This document shows, in pieces, positions 18,838-30,900 of a DNA stretch of 49,884 nucleotides. The stretch comes from Deltaproteobacteria bacterium. GTDB lineage: Bacteria; Myxococcota_A; UBA9160; SZUA-336. Location of the stretch: positions 1-49,884 of the forward strand of contig VGRW01000021.1 in the NCBI GenBank assembly GCA_016875225.1. The letters are read 5' to 3'. How positions within the stretch are numbered: position 1 is the stretch's first letter; every line of letters starts with the position of its first letter. A program made the position numbers and the translations under genes. A model generated the notes under the pieces. It saw nothing but the letters and a program-made list of their open reading frames with translations, was not told the origin of the DNA and made no database searches.

Positions 18838-19851
18838 CTAGCGGGGCTGCTGCTGCGTCAGGCAGTGCACCGCGCCGAGCCCTCGAACCAGCGCGCGCGA
18901 GGGAATGCCCGCGATCTCCCGCCCCGGGAAGACCGCGCGGAGCACATCGAGCGCCTTCCGGTCGGAGGGCGCGTCGAAGACGGGCACCAGCACCGCCCGA
19001 TTTGCGACGTAGAAGTTCGCGTAGCTCGCCGGGAGCCGGTCGCCGTCCGCGCGAACCGGCGGCGGCATCGGCAGGTCGATCACCTCGAGCGAGCGACCCC
19101 GGGCGTCGGTCGCCGCGCGCAGGCGCGCGATGCAGTCCTCGAGCGGCCGGTGGTTCGGGTCGCTCGGGTCGGGCTCGCGGGCGCAGACCACGCGGCCGGG
19201 TGCGACGAAGCGGGCGATGTCGTCGATGTGCCCGTCGGTGTCGTCGCCCTCGATTCCGTCGCCGAGCCAGATGGTCTTCTCTACGCCGAGTAGCTCGAGC
19301 AGGAGCGCTTCGATCCTGGCCCGATCGATGCCGGGGTTCCGCTTCGGATCGAGAAGCGTCGGCTCGGTCGCGAGCAGCGTGCCCTCGCCGTCGACCTCGA
19401 TCGCGCCGCCCTCGAGCACGATCCCGGGCCGCTCGCGGCGCACTCCCGCGAGCTCGGCGACGCGCGCCGCGACCGCGTCGTCGCGGTCCCACGGCGGGTA
19501 CTTGCCGCCCCAGGCGTCGAAGGTCCAGTCGAGCGCGACCAGGCCGTCCGGGCCGCGAACGAAGGTCGGGCCGATGTCGCGCATCCAGACGTCGTTGGTC
19601 GCGATCACGTGCAGGCGCAGCGCGTCACCGCGGGCGACCTCGCCCAGGCGAGCCTCGATCCGGGCGCGCTGTGCCTCGCTCTGGACCACGAGCTCCACGC
19701 GCTCGAAGCGCGCCAGCGTGCGGACCAGCAGCTCGAACTCGCGCTCGGCCGCGTCGAGGCAGCCCGGCCAGGTCGTGATCGCGTGCGGCCAGGCGAGCCA
19801 GGTGGCCTGGTGCGGCTCCCATTCGGCGGGCATGTGCAGGCGCGCCGTCAT
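18838..19851 (-). CDS. aguA: Agmatine deiminase
   Basis: The 337-residue protein has the agmatine deiminase (peptidylarginine-deiminase-type) signature. The N-terminus is MPAEWEPHQATWLAWP, followed by NDVWMRDIGPTFV, a DWTFDAWGGKYPPW segment, EGGAIEVDGEGT and GHIDDIARF, with the catalytic Cys330 in GAVHCLTQQ near the end. It turns agmatine into N-carbamoylputrescine plus ammonia. The start codon is 1 bp after the stop of aguB, which does the next step, so the pair forms a complete agmatine-to-putrescine route. No arginine decarboxylase gene is in the window. Confidence 0.96.
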   Translation of the reverse strand: MTARLHMPAEWEPHQATWLAWPHAITTWPGCLDAAEREFELLVRTLARFERVELVVQSEAQRARIEARLGEVARGDALRLHVIATNDVWMRDIGPTFVRGPDGLVALDWTFDAWGGKYPPWDRDDAVAARVAELAGVRRERPGIVLEGGAIEVDGEGTLLATEPTLLDPKRNPGIDRARIEALLLELLGVEKTIWLGDGIEGDDTDGHIDDIARFVAPGRVVCAREPDPSDPNHRPLEDCIARLRAATDARGRSLEVIDLPMPPPVRADGDRLPASYANFYVANRAVLVPVFDAPSDRKALDVLRAVFPGREIAGIPSRALVRGLGAVHCLTQQQPR

Positions 19852-19852
19852 G

Positions 19853-20715
19853 CTAGCGGCGGAAGCGCGAGAGCAGCTCGCCGTACGCGTCGATGCGGCG
19901 GTCGCGCAGGAACGGCCAGCCGCGCCGCTGGCTCTCGATTCGCGCCAGGTCGCACTCGACCACGAGCACCTGCTCGGACGAATCGTCGGCCTGCGCGATC
20001 AGCTGGCCGCGCGGATCCGCGACGAAGGAGCTGCCCCAGAAGCGCAACCGCTCCTCGCGGCCCACCCGGTTCGCGGCGCAGACGAACACGCCGTTCGCGA
20101 TCGCGTGGCCGCGCTGCACCGTGAGCCACGACTCGCGCATCGCCGCGTTCTCCTCGTCGGTCTCGCCATCGAGATACGCGATCGCGGTCGGGTAGAAGAG
20201 CAGCTCCGCGCCGTCCATCGCCATGAGTCGCGCGGCCTCGGGGAACCACTGGTCCCAACAGATCAGCACGCCGATCCGGCCCACGGACGTGTCGATGCAG
20301 TGGAAGCCGAGATCGCCGGGCGCGAAGTAGAACTTCTCGTAGAACAGCGGATCGTCGGGGATGTGCATCTTCCGGTAGTGACCGCGGATCGTCCCGTCAC
20401 GCTCGATCACGATCGCGGAGTTGTGGTACAGCCCCGCGGCGCGGCGCTCGAAGACGGGCACGACCAGCACGACGCCGCAGTCGGCCGCGAGCTTGGACAT
20501 TCGCTCGGTCGTCGGTCCCGGAATCGACTCGGCCAGGTCGAAGAGCGCGGCGTCCTCGCGCTGACAGAAGTAGCGGGTGCGGAAGAGCTCCTGCAGGCAG
20601 ACCAGCTCCGCTCCGCGCGAAGCCGCTTCGCGGATCGCCTGCTCCGCGCGCAGCAGATTCCGCTCCGGGTCGTCGCCGACCGCCTGCTGAACCAGACCGA
20701 TGCGCCGGACCCTGC

Positions 20716-20719
<4 letters not shown>
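19853..20719 (-). CDS. aguB: N-carbamoylputrescine amidase
   Basis: A 288-residue nitrilase-superfamily enzyme (CN hydrolase). The Glu-Lys-Cys triad is visible: Glu44 in CLQELF, Lys in HYRKMHIPDD, and Cys in LICWDQWFPEAAR. The segment GFHCIDTSVGRIGVLICWDQ and the C-terminal RRIDAYGEL are typical of AguB. It hydrolyses N-carbamoylputrescine to putrescine. GTG 20719 overlaps the topoisomerase stop codon (GTGA), and aguA follows 1 bp later, so topoisomerase, aguB and aguA look like one transcript. The open frame continues upstream but only as a shadow of the topoisomerase gene. Confidence 0.95.
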
Positions 20720-23472
<2,753 letters not shown>

Positions 23473-23682
23473 TGCTCCTCCCGGTTCTGGGAATCGACCC
23501 TAGTAGCCCTCGCTCCTGTCCTAGGCAAGCGCCCGTCCTTCTTCGGGGATCCCGCGCGCGAGCCTGAGCCCGCCGCCAACCGTTCCGTTGCGGGGCGCGG
23601 TCCTGGCCCGGCGAGATGCGCACAACTGCACGTCCGGGAAGCGGATTTACAAGCCCGCGCCGCGCGTGCTAGACGGGCTCTG
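23473..23682. other. Divergent intergenic region between topB and a PPOX-fold gene
   Basis: This is the longest gene-free stretch of the window (210 bp). It must hold the promoters for the leftward topoisomerase operon and the rightward PPOX/SulP genes. The topoisomerase ribosome-binding site is at its left end. No convincing -35/-10 pair, riboswitch or RNA gene was recognised. Confidence 0.4.
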
Positions 23683-24156
23683 ATGACCCGGGACGAGCAG
23701 CTCGAGACGATCCGACGGGTTCTCCGCAGCGAGAGCCTCGCGGTCTTCTCGTTCGCAGGTCCCGAGGCGGGGGATCCGCCGTACAGCTCGGTCATGTTCT
23801 TCGCCGAGGACGACCCGGCGCGCCTGATCTTCGGCACCAGCCCCGGGTCGATGAAGCGGCGCTACCTCCGCGGCGGAAACGGCGCCTGCGCGCAGATCGA
23901 CACCCGTGGCGTCGGGCTTTCGAACATGAGCCGGTTCGCCCGCGTGACGATCCAGGGGCGGCTGCAGCAAATCGAGTCGGAGCCTGAGCGCGCGCGGGCG
24001 ATCGAGCGCTACGTCGCGAAGCTGCCCGACGCGAAGGTCTTCATCGCGCGCCCCGGGGTCGAGATGTACCTGCTCGAGCCGAGCCATGCGGTCTGCGCGC
24101 GCGGACTGCTCGAGCGCTTCGAGGTCGACTTCCCCGCAGACGCGGCTCGGGAATAG
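23683..24156 (+). CDS. PPOX-fold (pyridoxamine-phosphate-oxidase-like) flavin/heme-related protein
   Basis: The 157-residue protein resembles the small PPOX-fold proteins related to the HugZ N-terminal domain: SLAVFSFAGPEAGDPPYSSV for the first strands, GTSPGSMKRRYLRGG, and ARVTIQGRLQQIESEPERA with the following helix. It may bind FMN or heme. Its function is not established. The stop is 3 bp before the TTG start of the SulP gene, so they are probably co-transcribed. It is unlike the other PPOX-fold protein at 16767-17444 in length and sequence, so it is not a recent duplicate. Confidence 0.72.
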   Translation: MTRDEQLETIRRVLRSESLAVFSFAGPEAGDPPYSSVMFFAEDDPARLIFGTSPGSMKRRYLRGGNGACAQIDTRGVGLSNMSRFARVTIQGRLQQIESEPERARAIERYVAKLPDAKVFIARPGVEMYLLEPSHAVCARGLLERFEVDFPADAARE

Positions 24157-24159
24157 TCG

Positions 24160-25932
24160 TTGGAGCAGAGTCCGCTGCGCAGTGCGCTCGGCCGTTTCGC
24201 CCCGCACCTGCGCGGCACCGGCCGTGCGGACGTCTTGCCGGATCTCCTCGCCGGTTTCGCGATCGCGGCGCTCGCGATCCCCCAGGCCGTCGCCTACGCG
24301 CTGGTCGCGGGCTTGCCCGCCGAGATGGGCCTGGCCGCGGCGGCGCTGCCCGCGTTGATGGGGTCGCTGTTCGGCTCGAGCCGCTTCATGGTGACGGGAC
24401 CCACGAACCCGACGGCGCTTCTGCTCGGCGTCTCGGTGGTCGCGCCCGCGGTCGCGCGCGGGGCCGATCCGGTCGCGGCTGCGCTCGCCACCGCCTTGTG
24501 CGCGGGACTGATCCTGATCGGGCTTGGCGTGCTCGGCTACGGGCGGGCGTCGCGCTTCCTGTCCGACTCCGTCATCTCCGGGTTCAACGCCGGCGTCGGT
24601 CTTCTGATCGCGCTTCGCTACCTGCCGATGCTGGCGGGGGTCGAGCCCGCGCCGCACGAGACGTCGGTGTGGGTGCCGAACGTCTGGTGGGCGCTTCGCG
24701 GCGCGGCGAGCGCGATCGGGGCCGCGGATCCGCGCGCGCTCGTCGTCGGAAGCGCGGTTCCCGTGCTGATCCTGGCGGCGCGGCGTCTCGGTCCGCGCTT
24801 TCCGGCGGCGCTCGCGGCGCTTGCGCTCGTCGCGGCGGCCGCGACCGCGCTCGGCTGGACGGAAGGAGAGGGAGGACTCCAGCGACTGCAGGCGCTCGCG
24901 CTCGAGCTGCCCGGCTTTCACGCTCCGCGCGGGTTCGATCCCGCCCACATCCTGCCGCCCGCGCTCGCGCTCTCGCTGCTCGTCACGGTGCAGGCGATGG
25001 CCTCGGCCCGCGCGCTAGAGCCCGGGCGCGGCCCCGCGCTCGACCCGGATCGCGAGCTCTTCTCGCAGGGGGTCGCAAACGTGACCGCGGCTCTGGTCGG
25101 CGCGCAGTGCACCAGCGGCTCGCTCACGCGCTCCCTCACCGCGCGGCTCTCCGGCGCGCGCACCCGCCTCGCGAGCGCGACCGCCGGAGGGCTCGTGGCG
25201 CTGTTCCTGCCCGTTCTCGCGCCAGGGCTCGAGCGCGTGCCGCTGGCCGCGCTCGCCGGCCTGATCGTGCTCACCGGCTTCGCCTCGATCTCGCCGACGC
25301 AGATCCGACGCGCCGCGGCGACTCCGGGCGACGCCGCCGTTCTGGTCGTGACGTTCGCCGTCACGCTCTGGCTGGATCTCGTGCCGGCCGTGTACGCGGG
25401 GCTGCTTCTGTCGCTGGCGTTGCTCGTTCGGCGCGCGGGGCGCTTGCAGATGGTCGAGCTCGTGCAGAGCGGGCAGCGGCGCCTGCGCGAGATCCCGATC
25501 GACGCGAGTACCGGCGCGACCCCGGCCGTGCTCCTGCAGCTCGAGGGAGATCTGAACTTCGCGGTCGCGCCCGAGCTCGCCGACCGCTTGAAGGAGATCG
25601 CCGCGCGCGGTCCCTCATTCGTCACGCTGCGCTTGAAGCGTGCCCGGCATCTCGACGCGACCGTGCTCGAGGTGCTGCGACGCGTGGCGACGGAGCTCGA
25701 GTCGCGCGGCGCGATGCTGGTGCTCTGCGGCCTGAACGAGCCGCTGCGCGCCCTGCTCGCGCGCACCGAGCTCGGCCTGGTGCTCGGGCCCGAGGCGCTG
25801 CTGCTCACGGGCGGCCGGCTCTTCGAGGGCCTCGAGCGAGCGCTCGATCTCGCCCGCCGGCGGCTTCGCCCGCTCCCGGACACGGAGCTGTTCCGCAACG
25901 AGCCCGACGACGACTGGCAGTACGAGATCTAG
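24160..25932 (+). CDS. SulP family anion transporter with STAS domain
   Basis: The 590-residue protein has the SulP layout: a 10-14 helix membrane domain (about residues 30-430) that starts with DLLAGFAIAALAIPQAVAYA (the SulP 'IPQ' region), MVTGPTNPTALLL, and NVTAALVGAQCTSGSLTRS. A cytoplasmic STAS domain follows (about 445-555; VLLQLEGDLNFAVAPEL). These transport sulfate, bicarbonate or other anions; the substrate is not readable. TTG 24160 is the start next to the upstream stop; no better start precedes the first membrane helix. The gene lies between PPOX and S4 genes on the same strand. Confidence 0.88.
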   Translation: MEQSPLRSALGRFAPHLRGTGRADVLPDLLAGFAIAALAIPQAVAYALVAGLPAEMGLAAAALPALMGSLFGSSRFMVTGPTNPTALLLGVSVVAPAVARGADPVAAALATALCAGLILIGLGVLGYGRASRFLSDSVISGFNAGVGLLIALRYLPMLAGVEPAPHETSVWVPNVWWALRGAASAIGAADPRALVVGSAVPVLILAARRLGPRFPAALAALALVAAAATALGWTEGEGGLQRLQALALELPGFHAPRGFDPAHILPPALALSLLVTVQAMASARALEPGRGPALDPDRELFSQGVANVTAALVGAQCTSGSLTRSLTARLSGARTRLASATAGGLVALFLPVLAPGLERVPLAALAGLIVLTGFASISPTQIRRAAATPGDAAVLVVTFAVTLWLDLVPAVYAGLLLSLALLVRRAGRLQMVELVQSGQRRLREIPIDASTGATPAVLLQLEGDLNFAVAPELADRLKEIAARGPSFVTLRLKRARHLDATVLEVLRRVATELESRGAMLVLCGLNEPLRALLARTELGLVLGPEALLLTGGRLFEGLERALDLARRRLRPLPDTELFRNEPDDDWQYEI

Positions 25933-25955
25933 GCGGCCGGCTTAGACTCCCGGCG

Positions 25956-26324
25956 ATGGAGAGTGTGCGGATCGATCGCTGGCTCTGCGCAGCGCGGGTG
26001 TACAAGTCGCGAACCCAGGCGACACAGGCCTGTGTGGGCGGCCGGGTGAAGGTCAACGAAGAGGGAGTGAAGCCGCATCACGGGCTGCGAGTCGGCGACC
26101 GCGTGAGCGCGCAGACCGAGCGCGGACCGCGAATTCTCGAGGTGACGGCGCTCGCGGAGAAACGCCTCTCCGCGGCGCTCGCGCGCGAGCTCTTCCTGGA
26201 CCACTCGCCGCCGCCCGAAGCCCGACCGCTGCGCGCGCGCATGCCGCAGCGCGCTCCCGGGGCGGGGCGCCCGACCAAGCGCGAGCGCCGGGATCTCGAG
26301 CGCTTCCGCGGCGGAGGGTCGTAG
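25956..26324 (+). CDS. S4-domain RNA-binding protein (HslR/Hsp15-like)
   Basis: The 122-residue protein starts MESVRIDRWLCAARVYKSRT and continues with GGRVKVNEEGVKPHHGLRVGD, the S4 RNA-binding fold typical of Hsp15/HslR (residues 1-60). The C-terminus is basic (RPTKRERRDLERFRGG), as in HslR. HslR binds stalled 50S subunits that carry nascent chains. It starts 23 bp after the SulP stop on the same strand, and the next gene is convergent, so it is the last gene of that transcript. Confidence 0.85.
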   Translation: MESVRIDRWLCAARVYKSRTQATQACVGGRVKVNEEGVKPHHGLRVGDRVSAQTERGPRILEVTALAEKRLSAALARELFLDHSPPPEARPLRARMPQRAPGAGRPTKRERRDLERFRGGGS

Positions 26325-26353
26325 CCGTCCGCGGGCGCGCGGAGTCTCGAGCT

Positions 26354-27586
26354 TCAGCGCCCCGCGCGGCGCGGCAGGCGGCGCAACAGGAATGGAAGCG
26401 CGAAGCGCAGCGCCGGCGCGATGCTTCGACCGAGCCATCCGAGGCGCCGAGTCTGCGCGGCCGACGCGAAACGATCGAGCTCCAGTCTGTCGCGGAGATC
26501 GGCGCCGAGCGCCGCGACCGAGCGGTCCAGTGGAATCCCCGTGGCGTCGGCGATCCGAACCATGCGCTCGAAGTTCGACGCAACGGCCGCAGCGTCCACG
26601 AGCCCCGCGGGCCCGAGCGCCGCGCGCACCCGCTCCCGCGCGCGCGAGAGCGCCTGGTCGTCGCGTCCGACCAGCGCCTCGGCGAAGGCGCCGAGCGCCG
26701 GACCGTTCGGGACGAGGCTCGAGCCGGCTTCGTCTCCCGTCGCCACGGCCTCGACGCCGTAGCGTGTGCCGTCGATCTCGCCGCTCGCACGGAGCAGCAG
26801 CGCGTGGGAGCTGGTTCAGTAGAAGCACTCGCGAAGCGCGGAGACGCGCGCGGCCAGGAATTCCGCCTGCGCGCGCGAGAGCGTTCCCACTCTCGCTCTC
26901 GGGTCCGGGACGAGCTCCATCGGCAGGTAGTGCGCGCGGCTCAGATCCGCGAGCGTGCGGACCTCGTCGGGCACGAGGCTCAGTGCGCGGATCACGTTTC
27001 CCGTCGCTCCCCGGCGCCAGAGATCGGCTTCGCGTCCGGTCGCGCCGAGCGCGGGGATCATCGGCACCCAGGCTCCGTCGTCGCGCGCCTGGCTCGGTCG
27101 GTAGTGCGACGGCTCGCCGGCGAGCGGCAGCGGAAGCGCGTGCTTTGCCACGCCGATCGCGCGACAGAAGGCATCGATGCTGACCACCGTCACGACGACA
27201 CCGACGAGCTCGACGTACGCGCCGCTCTCGAGACCGGCCGCTTCGAGAGTTTCGAGCCAGCGCTTCGAGAGCCGGCCGGGGTCGCCCGCGATGCGGTGCG
27301 CCGCCTCGACCGCCGCCGCGTCGAGCGGTGCGGCGGCCGCGTGCTCGCCCGGGACCGCGCCCGGCGCGATCGCGTCGCGCCGCGCCGCGCAGAGCGCGCA
27401 GCTCGCTTCGCTCCGCACCTCGCGCGCGATCGCCACGCGCTCCGCGCCGGTCCACCAGGTCCCCGGCGAGGCGAGCCGGAGCCATGCACGCCGATGCGCC
27501 GCCGGAAGGTCCGTGCGCACCGCGACCTCGGCTCGCGAGTAGTCGATCGGATCCGCCGCTGTTCCTCGCGCGTCGATGGTCTTCAT
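26354..27586 (-). CDS. AhpD-like (carboxymuconolactone decarboxylase fold) selenoprotein with in-frame TGA as Sec
   Basis: Read from ATG 27586, 256 codons end ...RECFY, then TGA (26818-26816), then 153 sense codons in the same frame beginning TSSHALLLRASGE. The joint gives E242-x11-C254-F-Y-U257-T-S-S-H261, exactly the spacing of the AhpD catalytic motif E-x11-C-x2-C-x3-H, with Sec in place of the second (resolving/attacking) Cys. The downstream part (NFERMVRIADATGIP) is the normal C-terminal helix of the fold. A SECIS-like hairpin follows the TGA. The N-terminal half carries another CxxC (C63, C66). Total 410 residues. Likely role: thiol/selenol peroxidase or reductase, probably fed by the upstream glutaredoxin. 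A nonsense mutation or read error is the alternative; Sec machinery is not in this window. Confidence 0.85.
26779..26799 (-). promoter_or_regulatory. Putative bacterial SECIS hairpin for Sec insertion
   Basis: In the mRNA just after the TGA an 8-bp stem forms (UGCUGCUC... paired with GAGCGGCG, including two G-U pairs) closed by the 5-nt loop CGUGC. The loop starts 24 nt after the TGA and has G at its second position followed by U. Known bacterial SECIS elements have a short apical loop with an early G about 16-37 nt from the UGA. Fit is good, but hairpins are common in GC-rich RNA. Confidence 0.6.
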
Positions 27587-27606
27587 CGCGCAGGCGCGCG
27601 GGGCGC

Positions 27607-27873
27607 TCAGCCCCGGTTCGCGACCTCGGTCTCGAGGTAGCGGATGATGTCGAGCGATTCGTGCATCCAGCGCACGCCGCCGCCGGGCAGCTCGATGCGC
27701 AGGCACGGCACCGTCTGTCTGCCCGTCGCCTGCACCAGCTCCCGCCGACGGTCGGGATCGAGCTCGATGTCTCGCAGCTCGAGCTGGAGGTCGAGACGGT
27801 TCAGGGCGGAGCGCACGCGCCCGCAGTAGGAACAGCCGTCGAAATGGTAGAGCGACAGATTCGGAGCCTTCAT
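27607..27873 (-). CDS. Glutaredoxin family protein
   Basis: An 88-residue thioredoxin-fold protein. It begins LSLYHFDGCSYCGRVRSAL, so the redox pair is C-S-Y-C. The cis-Pro is in RQTVPCLRI, and the end (HESLDIIRYLE) is the usual glutaredoxin C-terminus. Its stop is 20 bp before the ATG of the AhpD-like selenoprotein, on the same strand. The pair is probably an operon, and the glutaredoxin is a likely reductant for the selenoprotein. The start ATG at 27873 has no strong competitor. Confidence 0.9.
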   Translation of the reverse strand: MKAPNLSLYHFDGCSYCGRVRSALNRLDLQLELRDIELDPDRRRELVQATGRQTVPCLRIELPGGGVRWMHESLDIIRYLETEVANRG

Positions 27874-27884
27874 CGCCTCCTCGG

Positions 27885-27899
27885 CGACCCGTAGGGTCG
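27885..27899. promoter_or_regulatory. Inverted repeat between grx-selenoprotein operon and divergent lipoprotein gene
   Basis: CGACCC, spacer GTA, GGGTCG: a perfect 6-bp inverted repeat in the 68-bp space between two divergent starts. No gene is transcribed into it from outside, so it is unlikely to be a terminator. It could be an operator or a 5' leader hairpin of the glutaredoxin mRNA. Confidence 0.35.
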
Positions 27900-27941
27900 G
27901 GCACGCGGAGCTTACTTCAGCCGGAGCGGGTAAGGTACCGG

Positions 27942-30900
27942 GTGCCGATGCGTCGCCTCGTCGCCGCCGTCCTCGCCGCGCTGCTGATCGCTTGCGCCCA
28001 AGCGCCGCCGCTCCCGACTCGAGCCGGTGACGCCGCGCCGGAGGCGCGCTCTTCCGACGGCGAGCTTTCGAAGCCCGCGCCGGCGCCGCGCGAGGTCGCG
28101 GCCGCCGAGGTCGGGTCGATCCTGCCCTCGCGATCCGACCTCGTCGTGCGCGGCGAACGCAGCTACTGGATCGCGGCTCCGGGGCAGGAGTACGAGATCC
28201 TGCGCGCGCGCGAGGGCGACTGGCTCGCGCTCGCGACCGGAATCGGCGAGCTGCGCGCGAGCTGGGGGCTGCTCGCGGGATGGAACTCCGATCCGCTCCG
28301 CGATCTGCCGGCGCTGCTCGCGCACGCGCGCGCTTCGGGGCTTCGCGGCGAGGACCTGGTTCTCTACGAGGAGGAGCTCACCGGCGCCTACCTCGTCGGC
28401 CGCGACCTGTACGTCGTGCGCGAAGGCGTGTTGCGGGAGCGGCCCCGCGAGCCGCTCGCGAAGCAGACGCGCGCGGAGCACGCGGCGAGCCGTGAACGGC
28501 TCGCGCGGGCCGTCGATGCGCTGATCGCTTCGTTGCCGAATACGCCGATCGCGCCCGAGAGCCGGTCGGCGCTGGCGGAGATCCTGGCGCAGATCACCCT
28601 GGAGGACGCGCAGCACGATCTCGATCTGATCCCTCCGAGCTTCGCGCGCCGGCTCGTGCGCGCCGGATGGCTCTCGGTCCTGCACGCGCCCCGCGCCTTG
28701 ACCGACGCCGTGCGCGACGCCGTGCTGCGCTGCGAGACCATGCTTCCGATCGCGAGCTTCGGGCGGCCAGGTGCCGAGATGCAGCTCGTCGAGGATGCGT
28801 TCGGAGCGCGCGTCTGGACCCTGGCGACACGCGAACGTGTCGGGTATGCGGTGTTCGCGCCGCTTCCCGCCTACTACAGCAACGGAAGCGTGACGCGCCT
28901 GGTCGTGCGCCTTCCGGGCGGAGCCGACCCGATTCGCGACGCTTCGCGCTGGATCGAGGCGGAGCTGTGGAACGGCCCCGAGCGCATCGCGGCCTGGGAT
29001 TCCGCGCACGGTCTGCGATCCGAGCCCGACGCCTGGCGCAAGGCGTTCCCGAGCACCGGGCCAGGGGTCGAGTGGGCGGCACTGCGCGATGCGCTTCCGC
29101 CGCACATCGTCGTGACGGCGCCCAACTCCGACGTTCTGGCGCTCGTCACCGCACACGGCCGGCTCGACCCGGTGCAGGGAGCGGGCGAAGCGGCGGCGGA
29201 GATCTGGTACCGGCGGGCCGCTGCCGCGCTACCCGACGCGGCGCACCTGGACCTGATCGGGCAGTACCTGCTCGTCTACACCTTCGACAGCCCGGACCCG
29301 CGGATTCCGCTGTTGATCGGCACGCGGACGGTCTCGGGCGACGTACACCAGACGGCGTTGCAGACGCTCTCCGCCCAGGCCGGCGGAATGCTCCGCGGCG
29401 ACTGCGACGATCTCTCCGAGCTCTATCAGGAGATCGCCGCGCGGCAGGGTCGGGTCGCGCACATGATCGGACTGCCCGCGCATGCGGCGCTGGCCTGGGC
29501 CGAGCGGGAGAACGACGGAGTCTGGCTCACCTACGTGCTGCAGACCGGGCAGCCGCTCGCGTTCCCGGGCGCGTCGCTGCAGGAGAGCCTGGAGCTCGCC
29601 TACAAGAGCTTCGGCAGCGGGGAGCTCTTCGACCTCACGAAGCTCGAGGTGCTGCTGCGCTTCTCCGGCGAGAACACGCGCTCGAGCTGGTTCCTCTCCT
29701 CGCGGATCTTCGAGGATCCGCAGTACGCGCGGACGATGATCGACGTGCAGCGCGACTGGCACTTCCAGACCTATCAGCGCGCGATCGAGAAGATGCGCAG
29801 GCTCATCGCCGGCGGCGACGAGGACGCGTCGAACTACACCGAGCTCGCCGGCCTGTACCACTACACCGGTCAGTACGAGCTGGCCGCGCAGGCGCTGTCG
29901 GAGGCGATCTCGCGCACGCCGGTCGGGGGCACACGACTGTCCATGTCGATCGATCGCGTGATCGCGCTCTTCAAGGCCGGCCAGCTCGACGAGGGACGCG
30001 CGCTCGCGCGCGAGCTTCGCCTCGTGCAGATCCCGGCGCTCGAGGACGAGCTCGGCACGCCGCTCGTCGACCCGAGGCTCGCGCTCGCGGATGCGCTGCA
30101 GGTCGAGCGCGCGGATCTTCCGCTCGCGCTCGAGATCATGGCGGAAGAGGTGACGCCTGCGGTCGAGAAGCTGATCGCGCGGCTCGACACGTCGCTCTCG
30201 GACGAGGGGCTCGATCTCGAGCTCTGGCGCGCGCAAACCGAGCCCGAGCGCGGACGGCTGCGCTGGTACGTGGCGAGCGGCGTGTCTCTGCTCCTCGCCT
30301 GTCGCAAGTTTGAGCCGGAGGCGCGCTCGGACCTGCGAGCGGAGATCGAATCCGGGATCTCGCGCTGGATCGACAGGCTCGCCTTTCGCGAGCTCGATCC
30401 GGCGGACGCGACGCTCACGCGCTACGCGGTGCTCGCCCGCTTCTACGAAGCGCGTTTCGGGCCCGAGGCGATCCTCGCGCGCGTCGAGGCGGCTCCGCTC
30501 CCGCCGAGTGGCGGCATCGACCACGCTCGCCGCGAGTCCGGCGACGCGCAGATCGAGCGGGATCTCTCGTTCGCGCGCGTCTCGCCGACCTTCTGGGCCA
30601 GCGAAGTCGCATCGCTCTTCTCGGAGGAGCACCGGAGCCTCGACGTCGATCGCGTCGCCCGCCTGGCCAGGCGCAGCGGCCAGGCGCGCGAAGAGGCGCG
30701 CGCGCTCGGGCTCGATCACCGCAGCTTCGAGACGGAAGCGCGCGAGCTCCGGCTGATCGCCGCACTCGCAAGCCAAGATTCGATCGCGCTGCGGCGCGAG
30801 CTGCGCGAGATCAAGGTCGAGAACGACCGCCGCGTGCGCATGAACGCAGCGAGCTGGATCGCGAGCGCCTCGCGCTTCCAGACGCTGCGCGAGTTCGCGC

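Noticed and set aside
26354-26746. A separate small 130-residue gene after the AhpD-like gene
   Set aside because: It lacks a ribosome-binding site, begins in the middle of a conserved fold, and lies in the same frame as the upstream gene with only TGA between; it is the C-terminal part of the selenoprotein.
26816-26818. TGA as a disabling nonsense mutation (pseudogene)
   Set aside because: The TGA falls exactly on the catalytic CxxC Cys, the frame stays open and conserved on both sides, and a SECIS-like hairpin follows. It cannot be fully excluded without sel genes.
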